Shown: positions 7,895-15,894 of the stretch, one piece after another
Position numbering within the stretch: position 1 is the stretch's first letter
How the letters are laid out: the number at the start of each line of letters is the position of its first letter
Source: Comamonadaceae bacterium
GTDB lineage: Bacteria > Pseudomonadota > Gammaproteobacteria > Burkholderiales > Burkholderiaceae_C
Reading direction: 5' to 3'
Length of the DNA: 64,000 nucleotides
Assembly: GCA_015999985.1 (NCBI GenBank)
Contig: JAECRA010000018.1
Coordinates: forward strand, 1-64,000
The notes under the pieces: generated by a model
What the model was told of the DNA's origin: nothing
Database searches by the model: none
Seen by the model: the letters and a program-made list of their open reading frames with translations, nothing else
Translations under genes and position numbers: made by a program

Positions 7895-9982
7895 TCAAGC
7901 AGACAGCCAGACGCTGGCATCCACTGCCATCACCTCGTTGCCGCTACAAACCAAAGGGTTGACTTCTACTTCGCGGATGCTTTGATCTGCGAGGAACATT
8001 TCTCCCAAGCTGGCAACAACACGTGCGATCTCATCCAGAGGCGCCGCGCCTTTGCCCCGGAAGCCGGTGAAGAGCTTGCTAGTGCGCAGCCGCATGAGCA
8101 AGGTAAGGACGTCTGTGTGCGTTGCAGGTAAGAACACACGGACGATGTCGGGATCGACCTCCACGCTCACGCCGCCTCGCCCGATCACCAATAGCGGTCC
8201 AAGAACAGGGTCGCGGCGCAGGCCAACCAGGAACTCGAACTGGATGGGAATCATTTCTTCCAGCAGAACGCCCTCGCATGTCATGGCGTGACTTCGCGCT
8301 AGCGCTAGCATCTCATTGACAGCCTGGACTGCAGCAGTTTCGGATAGGCCCAGTCGGATGCCTCCGCTGCCGCTTTTATGGATCATTTCTGGGCATTGCA
8401 ATTTGGCTGCGAACGGCCCCTTCAGTGCGCTCAAAGCGCCTTTCACCTCAGACCCGCTACCGACCAGCACCCCGTTGGGATACTTCAGGCCTGAGCGTTG
8501 TAGGAGGAATGCCTTGCTGCGCTGCTCTGTAAGGCAGCTCGGGATGGAGCCTTCGTCTTGCAGTACGGGTGATGCCTCGAGAGGTGGAATCTGCGGCGGC
8601 GGCGCGTCCCAATAACCCGCCATCCGCGTGACTTGGCAGAGCGCCGTCACAGCAGGTGGGATCTCGGAAAAGACCGGGATCCCGGCGTCCCCGAGCATTT
8701 TGACCGCCAGTGCTCGGCTAGCCTGCCATATGACGACGGTAGGCCGATCCCATCCGGCAATACCGTGGATGATGCTTTCGGACAACTGCTGTTGGAGATT
8801 GCCCAGTCCCCCGCAGAACACCACCATTTCGTCGAACTCGTCGGATTCGACAATGACACGCAGCACCTTGCCCAGAAGGTCTGGATCGGTTGCGACCTGA
8901 GCGGTGACGTCCAATGGGTTTTGCGGGGTTGCGAATGAGGGCAGATAGGCCTTGAGCCGGGATTTTATTTTTTGCGAAAATTCAGGAATCTCCAGGCCAC
9001 CTGCAATGGCGGCGTCTGTCACGAGTACGGCAGCGCCTCCGGAAACAGACACCACACAAGTGCGCTTACCCGGTTTCACGGGTTGCATAAGTAGCACACG
9101 AGAAACGTCGAGCATTTCGGAGAGCGATTGGACCCGGCAAATGCCGTGCTGATCGAAAAAGGCCTGATACAGCGCGTCCTCACCAGCGAGCGCGCCCGTA
9201 TGCGAAGCTGCGGCGTGGGCGCCGACGGAAGAAGCCCCGGCCTTGAGGACCAGAACAGGCTTCCTCATTGCCAGAGCCTTCGCCGCCGCGCGTCGGAAAA
9301 GAGCTCCGTTGCGGATGCCTTCTATGTACAGGCCGATCACTGCTGTCTTCGGGTCATCAGCCAAATAGTCCAGGATCTCCGCTAGGTCGACGTCAGCCTC
9401 GTTGCCTGTGGAGACCCAGTTCGCTACGCCGTGTCCTGCCGCTAAGACCATGTCAAGCCAGTAGGTGCCGATGGCACCGCTTTGCGTTGCAAAGCTAAGT
9501 TTGCCTCCGATGAGAGTCCGGTCATTGATGGCAAACGTCGAGGATGCGGCCAAGCCGTTGTTGCCGTTCATCACGCCTAGGCAATTTGGGCCGATCATCG
9601 GCACACCAAGGTTTCCAACGAGCGCGGCCAGTCGCGCTTGGCGATGCGCGCCTTCCGCATCCTGTTCGGCATAGCCCGAGGACAGCACTATCAAGCCTCC
9701 CACACCTGCAGCTAAACATTGATTGACCTGATCTTCCACGTCGGACGCGGCGACAGCGATCACACACAGGTCAATCGATTCGGAGATGGCTCCTACGGAG
9801 GCGTAGCAGCGCAAGCCTTGGATCGCTTCGCGCTTTGGATTGATGGGGTACACGGTGCCTGAGTAGCTGCCGTTGCGCAGGAGATGAACAACTCTTCCGC
9901 CGACTTTGGCCAAATCGTCGGACGCGCCGATGACTGCAATAGTCGCGGCATCGAGTATTCTGGAGAGACGCTTCGTGGACAT
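7895..9982 (-). CDS. ADP-forming acyl-CoA ligase (acetate-CoA ligase family, fused subunits)
   Basis: A 695-residue protein with a CoA-binding domain at the N-terminus (IAVIGASDDLAKVGG near 15-29), a succinyl-CoA-ligase-like middle part and an ATP-grasp domain at the C-terminus (GVLLEEMIPIQFEFLVG, then LLVIGRGG). The segment ASHTGALAG carries the histidine that is phosphorylated in this family. Such fused AcdAB-type enzymes make acyl-CoA from acid, CoA and ATP with ADP release, and include feruloyl-CoA-synthetase-like members. The ATG at 9982 follows the stop of the binding-protein gene by 4 bp; longer in-frame extensions would overlap it. With the AMP-forming ligase at 5071-6705 it gives the operon two independent activation routes. 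Confidence 0.86.
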   Translation of the reverse strand: MSTKRLSRILDAATIAVIGASDDLAKVGGRVVHLLRNGSYSGTVYPINPKREAIQGLRCYASVGAISESIDLCVIAVAASDVEDQVNQCLAAGVGGLIVLSSGYAEQDAEGAHRQARLAALVGNLGVPMIGPNCLGVMNGNNGLAASSTFAINDRTLIGGKLSFATQSGAIGTYWLDMVLAAGHGVANWVSTGNEADVDLAEILDYLADDPKTAVIGLYIEGIRNGALFRRAAAKALAMRKPVLVLKAGASSVGAHAAASHTGALAGEDALYQAFFDQHGICRVQSLSEMLDVSRVLLMQPVKPGKRTCVVSVSGGAAVLVTDAAIAGGLEIPEFSQKIKSRLKAYLPSFATPQNPLDVTAQVATDPDLLGKVLRVIVESDEFDEMVVFCGGLGNLQQQLSESIIHGIAGWDRPTVVIWQASRALAVKMLGDAGIPVFSEIPPAVTALCQVTRMAGYWDAPPPQIPPLEASPVLQDEGSIPSCLTEQRSKAFLLQRSGLKYPNGVLVGSGSEVKGALSALKGPFAAKLQCPEMIHKSGSGGIRLGLSETAAVQAVNEMLALARSHAMTCEGVLLEEMIPIQFEFLVGLRRDPVLGPLLVIGRGGVSVEVDPDIVRVFLPATHTDVLTLLMRLRTSKLFTGFRGKGAAPLDEIARVVASLGEMFLADQSIREVEVNPLVCSGNEVMAVDASVWLSA

Positions 9983-9986
9983 GCGG

Positions 9987-10982
9987 TCACTCAGCCTCAA
10001 TCTTCGCGTCGCGAATGACCTTGGCATAGCGCTCAATGTCGCGGGCAAGGAACTTCGAGAACTCGTCAGGCGTGCTGCCGACAGTGTCGAGACCTTGCAC
10101 ACGCAACGCGGCTTTCACGTCAGGCATCTCGAGAACTGCTTTTATCGAGACGGCCAACTTGTCTACGATTTGGCGCGGCGTACCTGCAGGCGCTAACAAT
10201 CCCATCCACACGGCGGACTCATAGCCCGGCAACCCACTTTCATCGATGCTCGGCAAGGTCGGTACGTCGGCCGAGCGGCCGATTTTCCCCACGCCGATCA
10301 ATTTGATCTTGCCACTCTCAGCCAATGGTTTGGAGGTCGAGATCAGATCGAACATGATCTGGATGTCGTTGGCCATGAGGCCTGCAAGCGCTGGGGCTGC
10401 GCCTTTGTACGGCACGTGCACGATGTCAATGCCCGTCATGGATTTGAATAGCTCTCCTGCCAGATGAACGGACGAGCCAATGCCGGGAGATCCAAAATTG
10501 ATCTTCTTTGGGTTCGCGCGGGCATATGCGATGAGTTCTGCGGTAGTCTTCGCTGGTAACGCAGGACTGCCTACTAGGAAAAACGGGCCAGAGACCGCCA
10601 GGGAAATCGGAATGAGGTCCTTGCGCACGTCGTAAGGCAGGTTTTTCTTGAAGCTCGGATCGATGGCCAGCGTGCCGGAATGGAAAAGCAAGGTGTAGCC
10701 GTCGTTCGGCGATCGCACCACCAGTTCGGTACCTAGCGAACCTCCTCCACCTGGTCGGTTATCCACGATCATGCGTTGATTCAACTTATCCGAGAGCTTG
10801 GCCGTGATTAGCCGTGCTACAAGGTCAGTACCGCCACCGGCAGCATAGGGGACGATCACCTTCACAGGGCTTTGCGGGTAGTCTCCTGCGGCAGCCTGCG
10901 CTCCAGCGGAGAAGCCGAACAGACAGGCAGAGAACACGGCCGCGAGAGTGCGAACGAGGCGAAGGGGAGCTTGCGTTTTCAT
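9987..10982 (-). CDS. Bug family tripartite tricarboxylate transporter substrate-binding protein
   Basis: A 331-residue periplasmic binding protein of the TctC/Bug family. The ATG at 10982 gives a convincing signal peptide (MKTQAPLRLVRTLAAVFSACLFGFS, cleavage after AQA). The mature start YPQSPVKVIVPYAAGGGTDLVAR is the family hallmark. Bug proteins bind carboxylates and other small polar or aromatic acids and normally pass them to TctAB-like membrane proteins, none of which is seen here. It is directly followed, 4 bp on, by the ADP-forming ligase gene, and a paralogue lies 14 bp upstream. It probably captures the acid or ketone degraded by this operon, either for uptake by a distant transporter or as a sensor. 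Confidence 0.9.
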   Translation of the reverse strand: MKTQAPLRLVRTLAAVFSACLFGFSAGAQAAAGDYPQSPVKVIVPYAAGGGTDLVARLITAKLSDKLNQRMIVDNRPGGGGSLGTELVVRSPNDGYTLLFHSGTLAIDPSFKKNLPYDVRKDLIPISLAVSGPFFLVGSPALPAKTTAELIAYARANPKKINFGSPGIGSSVHLAGELFKSMTGIDIVHVPYKGAAPALAGLMANDIQIMFDLISTSKPLAESGKIKLIGVGKIGRSADVPTLPSIDESGLPGYESAVWMGLLAPAGTPRQIVDKLAVSIKAVLEMPDVKAALRVQGLDTVGSTPDEFSKFLARDIERYAKVIRDAKIEAE

Positions 10983-10996
10983 ATGGTTCCTGTTTG

Positions 10997-11962
10997 TTAG
11001 TCCACGCGGGCGCCAGTTGCCTTCACGACGACGCCCCATTTTTCGATTTCTTTCTTCACGAAAGAGCCGAAGGCGTCGGGAGTAGACGTGGCGACCTCCC
11101 AGCCGTTCGTTGACATTCGTGCTTTCACGTCGGGCATGCTCATCACCTTCACCAATTCGGCATTCATCCGATTGATGACTTCTCGCGGCGTATGCTCGGG
11201 CGCCCAGAATCCGATCCATGCCGTGAATTCAAAACCGGGATAGGTTTCGCTGATGCCAGGGATGTCCGGCGCCAGTGAACTGCGCGTGTGATTGGTAACA
11301 CCGAGTGCAACGACTTTCCCGGCGCGGACCAGCGGCAGCGCTACTGGGATAGCGTCAAGGGCCAAAGGCACATGGCCGGCGATCAGATCGGCGTTCGCTT
11401 GAGCGCCCCCTCGGTATGGAACGTGCTTAGCGTCTAGCCCTGACTGAGCCTTGAACATCTCCATACCTAGGTGCGAAGACGTGCCGTTCCCATTGGAGCC
11501 GTAGTTGAGCGTACCGGGCTTGGCCTTGCTGAGCGCGACCAGATCGTGCACTGACTTTACGCCGAGCGCCGGGTTAGCCATCATGATGAAACCGGTGTAG
11601 CCGATCAGCGTGATAGGGGCAAAGTCCTTGACCGCGTCGTACGGCATCTTGCTGTAGAGCGACACGTTGATGCCGTGGCTACTGCTGGTGCCAAGCAGGA
11701 GGGTGTAGCCATCAGGTGCCGACTTGGCGACGAAGTCGGAACCGCGGTTGCCACCAGCACCAGGCAGGTTTTCAACGAACACGGGTTGATTCAGCGCTTC
11801 GGACAACTTTGGCGCGATCATGCGAACGACCTGGTCAGAAGACGACCCAGCAGAAAGTGGTACGACGATCTTGATGGGTTTTGTCGGCCACGTTTGGGAG
11901 AACGCGGCCTGGGTGGCCGTGAGGCAGCAGGCCGCTGCCAATAGCCTTGTGATGGCTTTCAT
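10997..11962 (-). CDS. Bug family tripartite tricarboxylate transporter substrate-binding protein
   Basis: A 321-residue TctC/Bug binding protein and paralogue of the next gene. The start at 11962 is preceded by a GAGAGA-type ribosome site and gives a signal peptide MKAITRLLAAACCLTATQAAFSQ. The hallmark WPTKPIKIVVPLSAGSSSDQVVR follows. Two different Bug proteins in one operon suggest two related ligands or isomers; this is inference. No TctA or TctB gene is present in the window. An 86-bp gap separates it from the MaoC gene, a possible spot for an internal promoter, although I see no clear promoter motif there. Confidence 0.9.
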   Translation of the reverse strand: MKAITRLLAAACCLTATQAAFSQTWPTKPIKIVVPLSAGSSSDQVVRMIAPKLSEALNQPVFVENLPGAGGNRGSDFVAKSAPDGYTLLLGTSSSHGINVSLYSKMPYDAVKDFAPITLIGYTGFIMMANPALGVKSVHDLVALSKAKPGTLNYGSNGNGTSSHLGMEMFKAQSGLDAKHVPYRGGAQANADLIAGHVPLALDAIPVALPLVRAGKVVALGVTNHTRSSLAPDIPGISETYPGFEFTAWIGFWAPEHTPREVINRMNAELVKVMSMPDVKARMSTNGWEVATSTPDAFGSFVKKEIEKWGVVVKATGARVD

Positions 11963-12048
11963 TTGCTTGTCTCTCATGCTTTGAAATTTTGGTGGTGAAG
12001 CCGAGTTCCGCGAAGGCCGCGCCATGACTTCGCCGAAGTGCGATGGCT

Positions 12049-12420
12049 TCAAGTCTTCAATGTTGCGATGCCTACGATCACGTCTTCTCCTTTTTGGTTT
12101 CTCACCCAGACGTCGTAGACGTTGCTACTGTTTGCCTGTAGGGAGCCGCCACCCGAAACGGTGTCGTCTATTCGCACTGGACGGACAAAGCGAATATGTA
12201 AACTGGTGCGGCCCAAAGCCTCGATGCCTAAGGTGTTCTTCAGAGCCTGCCAGATAAGATTCACGGACATCGTGCCGTGCGCGATGATTCCCCCCATAGG
12301 GCTTTGGTCTGCAAATTCCTTGTCGACATGCGCCGGGTTGTAGTCGTTGGTCACTTCCGCGTACTTCATGATGGTCGCGAAATCGACGTGCTTGCTGGCT
12401 TGCTTGAGCATGCTGTTCAT
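12049..12420 (-). CDS. MaoC-type (hot-dog fold) dehydratase/hydratase
   Basis: A 123-residue single hot-dog protein. The segment DYNPAHVDKEFA near 26-37 followed by GGIIAHGTMS is the (R)-specific enoyl-CoA hydratase motif, with Asp and His in the positions known to be catalytic in MaoC/PhaJ enzymes. It lies 9 bp after a second, FAS1-type hot-dog protein. In actinobacterial steroid side-chain degradation such pairs form a heteromeric enoyl-CoA hydratase (ChsH1-ChsH2); I infer the same arrangement here because a DUF35 protein and a thiolase-like protein complete the set upstream. In this model it is the subunit that carries the catalytic residues. Confidence 0.85.
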   Translation of the reverse strand: MNSMLKQASKHVDFATIMKYAEVTNDYNPAHVDKEFADQSPMGGIIAHGTMSVNLIWQALKNTLGIEALGRTSLHIRFVRPVRIDDTVSGGGSLQANSSNVYDVWVRNQKGEDVIVGIATLKT

Positions 12421-12429
12421 GAGGCCCTC

Positions 12430-12831
12430 CTACTGTGCGACCAATGACGTCATGACGCCGGTGAACACGATGTCGCCGCGGTTCTTGCTGCGAGTTGTCG
12501 TCGCGGCGCGAACCCATTTCCTGCCCTTTTTTTCTTCCTTGTCCAGGCAGCTGACTTCGGTTAGGAGCGTCTCCCCGATACGAGGCATGCGGTGCAGATC
12601 CCAGGTCTGACCCCCGTGTACGCCTCCGGGTGGTCGCGGCGCATTGTGTGTCAACACAGCGTCAATGACGATCATTGCCAACATGCCTGCAGGCATCACG
12701 TCAGGTTCATTGTCTTCGGGGTAGACCGTGCGCCACTTGGCAATAACCGCTTCGTCGACGGTGAACTCCTGTTCGCCATAGACCTTGCCGGGTTGGTAGT
12801 ACTCGTATGTGAAAACTGGCTTCTCGCTCAT
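12430..12831 (-). CDS. FAS1-type/MaoC N-terminal dehydratase domain protein
   Basis: A 133-residue hot-dog protein of the N-terminal MaoC/FAS1-dehydratase type. The ATG at 12831 sits 1 bp after the stop of the DUF35 gene and is preferred to an upstream in-frame ATG at 12894 that lies inside that gene. It contains PAGMLAMIVIDAVL and a GGVHGGQTWDLHR segment typical of the non-catalytic or acyl-binding half of heteromeric hydratases; the D-x5-H signature is missing. It should pair with the MaoC protein at 12049-12420. Operon position and tight spacing support joint function. Confidence 0.78.
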   Translation of the reverse strand: MSEKPVFTYEYYQPGKVYGEQEFTVDEAVIAKWRTVYPEDNEPDVMPAGMLAMIVIDAVLTHNAPRPPGGVHGGQTWDLHRMPRIGETLLTEVSCLDKEEKKGRKWVRAATTTRSKNRGDIVFTGVMTSLVAQ

Positions 12832-12832
12832 A

Positions 12833-13252
12833 TCAAATTTTCTCCACTTGAGGAATTTTTTGCGTCGATCCGGGACGGCTTTCGTAGACGACACGCACGG
12901 TATCGCCTATGCCTACCGAGGCCGGGTCGCAGTGGATGACGTTGCACATGAAGCGAAAGCCTTCATCCATGTCTATCAGTGCGAGGACATAGGGGCTGTT
13001 GGTCCTGAAAGCGGGGGTGGGCGCGCGGTGCACGACGGAATAGCTTGCAACCTTGCCCAGTCCCTTGGACTGCTCCCACTTGAGTTCGCGTGCGCGACAG
13101 TGCCTGCACAGCGAGCGCGGATAGAACTGAGATTTCCCACAGGTGGAGCATCTCTGGAACATGAATCGTCCGTCATTGGCTCCTTGCCAGTACGGGGCGC
13201 TCTCGGCATCTGGCTCAGGTACCGGTTTTAGCGTTTCCAAACTATCAGACAC
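12833..13252 (-). CDS. DUF35 Zn-ribbon/OB-fold protein, partner of the thiolase-like protein
   Basis: A 139-residue OB-fold protein of the DUF35 family. Four cysteines form a rubredoxin-like zinc ribbon: C35-xx-C38 and C49-xx-C52 (CSTCGK, CRHC). An OB-fold domain follows with YVLALIDMDEG and VGIGDTVRVVYE. Proteins of this family bind thiolases and hydroxy-acyl-CoA aldolases, possibly holding the acyl-CoA; ChsH2 of steroid degradation carries the domain and partners Ltp2. The gene is separated by one base from the thiolase-like gene and by one base from the FAS1-type hot-dog gene, which strongly suggests one complex. Confidence 0.88.
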   Translation of the reverse strand: MSDSLETLKPVPEPDAESAPYWQGANDGRFMFQRCSTCGKSQFYPRSLCRHCRARELKWEQSKGLGKVASYSVVHRAPTPAFRTNSPYVLALIDMDEGFRFMCNVIHCDPASVGIGDTVRVVYESRPGSTQKIPQVEKI

Positions 13253-13253
13253 G

Positions 13254-14405
13254 TCACATCCTCCCCAAAACCATGGAGCAATGCCCCGAAAAAATGCCGC
13301 CTAGCGTGTGAGCAAAGGCCACTTCAGCGTCCTTGACCTGGCGCTGCCCAGCATCGCGGCGCAACTGGAGTACCGCTTCGACGACGTGGCTCATGCCACC
13401 GGCTGCACCGGAGGAGCCGTAAGACAGCAGACCGCCATTGCTATTGACTGGAAAGCGCCCCTTGATCGCCAGATCGCCGGCTAGCGCGGCGGGGCCGGCT
13501 TCTCCGCGCTCGAAGAAGCCCATTGATTCCAGGCAGATCAGAAGCGTGCTTGTGAAGCAGTCGTAGATGTGCGCCGTATCGACGTCGGATGGTTTCAGAC
13601 CGGCCTTGCCTAGGGCGATCGCAGTAGATTCCTTGCAACCAAAATCCATCAATGATGGGGACGCGAAGATGTGCTCGTGTGTGTGTCCTTCTCCGATGCC
13701 CAGAATTTGCACTGCCGTCTTCGGCAGGTCACGCGCTGCGTCGGCCGCGCTGACCACCACCGCCGATCCGCCGTCAGACACCAGGCAGCAATCGAGCATG
13801 CGCAAGGGTGAGGCGACCATCTTGGAGTTCTTTACGTCCTCATGAGTGATTGGCTTTTTCATGTGCGCATTTGGATGCAAGGCCGCGTTGGCGCGCTGGT
13901 TTACTGCGACCGCGGCCATGTGCTCATGCGTCATGCCAAATTCGTGCATGTAGTACTGCGCAGCCTGCGCGAACGCAGCGGGCACGCTCATTCCGTAGGG
14001 TTGTTCGTACTGGGGGTGGCCGACATTGGCAAGCGCTGCTTGTACCTTCTCGCCCATGCCTGTAAGGCGGTTGTCTCCAGTAACGCACAGTACGTGGCGA
14101 CACATGCCCGACTCCACCAAGGCTACGGCCTGCGCGACCATCAAACCGGCCGTAACCCCGCCCATCGAGATGGACGAGCACACCTTCGGCTGCATGCCCA
14201 CGTATTCTGCGAATACGTTGCCAAGCATGAGTTGCGGTGAGGTGAAGGAGTAGGCTGTCAACAAACCGTCTACTTCGGAGACTTGAAGACCTGCGTCCTC
14301 AATGGCTCCGAGCCCGGCTTCGGTGTGCAGTGTCATGCACGAACTCTCGGGGAGCGATCCGATGAGGGTGTCGTATACCCCGCTGATAATGGCTTTTCTG
14401 GTCAT
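13254..14405 (-). CDS. Thiolase-superfamily protein, probably acyl-CoA aldolase/Ltp2-like
   Basis: A 383-residue thiolase-fold protein. The ATG at 14405 is chosen over one at 14471 that would overlap the next gene. The segment where thiolases carry their nucleophile (C-A-S-G) reads GGVTAG at 82-87 with no cysteine, and the GHP motif near the C-terminus is replaced by GGLLSYGSSG at 324-333. Y281 in YDCFT and Y329 are candidates for the tyrosines used by Ltp2-type retro-aldolases; that assignment is inference. With the adjacent DUF35 and two MaoC genes the set matches the aldolytic side-chain cleavage module known from steroid catabolism. A plain thiolase function is less likely but not excluded. 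Confidence 0.78.
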   Translation of the reverse strand: MTRKAIISGVYDTLIGSLPESSCMTLHTEAGLGAIEDAGLQVSEVDGLLTAYSFTSPQLMLGNVFAEYVGMQPKVCSSISMGGVTAGLMVAQAVALVESGMCRHVLCVTGDNRLTGMGEKVQAALANVGHPQYEQPYGMSVPAAFAQAAQYYMHEFGMTHEHMAAVAVNQRANAALHPNAHMKKPITHEDVKNSKMVASPLRMLDCCLVSDGGSAVVVSAADAARDLPKTAVQILGIGEGHTHEHIFASPSLMDFGCKESTAIALGKAGLKPSDVDTAHIYDCFTSTLLICLESMGFFERGEAGPAALAGDLAIKGRFPVNSNGGLLSYGSSGAAGGMSHVVEAVLQLRRDAGQRQVKDAEVAFAHTLGGIFSGHCSMVLGRM

Positions 14406-14467
14406 TGTGTCCTTGGGCGTGCCGGGAAAGTAATGGTTCTGCTCGGGTGCATGCGGAGCGCGCTCAA

Positions 14468-15625
14468 TCAAAGGCCGAGCTCGCGCGCGAGGATGTCGCG
14501 CTGTATTTCCATGGCGCCACCGCCAATCTCGAACACTGGTGCGTCGCTCATGTGCATCGGCATACCCGATTCAAGGCAATAGCCGTAGCCGCCCATCAGA
14601 TGCTGGCCTGTGTAGGCGCAGTGCATAAACGTTTCGGCACCGGAAATCTTCGCGAATGAAGCCTCCCTGTGGCAGTGGCCAGTCGTGGCCAGCACAGCCG
14701 CACCGCGGTACGTGAACATTCGCGCGGCTTCCACCCGCATCTGCATGTCCACGATTTTGTGGCGTACCGATTGGAGCTTTCCTAAAGGTTTGCCGAACTG
14801 TTCGCGTTGTTTCACGTGAGCAATGACGTCATCGATGATGCCTTGCGCAGCGCCGACGCCAATGGCGCCGTGATAGAGCCGTTCGAGATCGAGCCCACGC
14901 AGCATTTGCTGCCAACCCTGGTTCTCGACGCCGATCAGCGCGGCCGCTGGCAGACGCAGGTCCGTGATCGAAAGAGAGTAGGTCGGTGCGAGCTGCATAC
15001 CCATCGTGTCCAACCTGCGGCACTCGATAGCCGGATTGGCCGCAGGCTTCTCAATGAGGAACAACGAAATGCCGTGCTGCTTGATGGCATCGGGATCGGT
15101 GCGTGCGCACAGAACGAGGAAATCGGCCCCCCCTGCCTGCGTGCAGTAGAGCTTGGATCCATTGATGAGCCAGGATCCGTCCAACTGCTGAACAGCTCGC
15201 GTTTTTAGGGACGACGCATCCGATCCAGCTTCGGATTCCGTCAGCGCCATAGACATGTAAGCCTCACCGGCGACTACCTTGGGCAACACCAGTTCCTGCT
15301 GCTCAGGGGTTCCAAATTTTGCGATCAGCGGGCCGAGGATGACCCCTGATCGTCCGTAAATCGTCGTTAAGGAAGAAGAGGCGCGGGCCAATTGCTCGAC
15401 AAAAGTGAGCATTCCCATCGGGTCAATATTGTCCTGGCCGCCGTACTTCGATGGCATGAGAAAGTTGTACATGCCCATCTCTCCGAGCTTTCGGAACAGA
15501 GAGCGCGGTGGCTCGACCCGGTCTTTCACCCACTCGAGGATTTTGGTTCTGGGTAATTCTTTCCTAACAAACCGCGCAGCGGTGTCCTGGATGGCTATTT
15601 GCTCTTCGCTCAGTTCGAAATCCAT
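14468..15625 (-). CDS. Acyl-CoA dehydrogenase (first gene of the operon)
   Basis: A 385-residue FAD acyl-CoA dehydrogenase starting MDFELSEEQIAIQDTAARF. The SMALTESEAGSDAS segment marks the middle domain and the C-terminal PVFEIGGGAMEIQRDIL holds a glutamate in the usual catalytic area. It shares only family-level likeness with the dehydrogenase at 6710-7876, so the two probably act on different intermediates. It is the promoter-proximal gene of the minus-strand operon: the putative TetR operator at 15694-15711 lies 69 bp upstream of its start. A 62-bp gap separates it from the thiolase-like gene. Confidence 0.9.
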   Translation of the reverse strand: MDFELSEEQIAIQDTAARFVRKELPRTKILEWVKDRVEPPRSLFRKLGEMGMYNFLMPSKYGGQDNIDPMGMLTFVEQLARASSSLTTIYGRSGVILGPLIAKFGTPEQQELVLPKVVAGEAYMSMALTESEAGSDASSLKTRAVQQLDGSWLINGSKLYCTQAGGADFLVLCARTDPDAIKQHGISLFLIEKPAANPAIECRRLDTMGMQLAPTYSLSITDLRLPAAALIGVENQGWQQMLRGLDLERLYHGAIGVGAAQGIIDDVIAHVKQREQFGKPLGKLQSVRHKIVDMQMRVEAARMFTYRGAAVLATTGHCHREASFAKISGAETFMHCAYTGQHLMGGYGYCLESGMPMHMSDAPVFEIGGGAMEIQRDILARELGL

Positions 15626-15693
15626 ATTTTTGCCTTTGCCCCGTCACGGACGAGGGTTCGATGTGTGCTCCGGCAGTCGGTTTATTTTGATGC

Positions 15694-15711
15694 ATACCCG
15701 GTAGTATTATC
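15694..15711. promoter_or_regulatory. Putative TetR operator and promoter of the 14-gene operon
   Basis: The 18-mer ATACCCGGTAGTATTATC contains an imperfect inverted repeat ATACC-CGGT-AGTAT. The same site with one difference occurs ahead of the crotonase gene at 16691-16708. On the minus strand it begins GATAATACT, so a -10-like GATAAT overlaps the operator, which fits repression. No good -35 hexamer is visible. The intergenic space 15626-15894 holds nothing else I can identify. Confidence 0.6.
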
Positions 15712-15894
15712 ATAAAGGGGGCACGGTATTTAATGTTCTCGGGTTTACCCGAGTAGAGGGAGCAGAGTGGCTTTTTTTATACCGAAGGTATGCTCGGCCT
15801 CGGTGCGCCGGTGTCGTGTCATAGGTGAGCTCTCCGCCAGCGCTGACAGGAGCCCATGCGCTAGGGGCAGATGAGGAAAACGCACCTCACTTTC

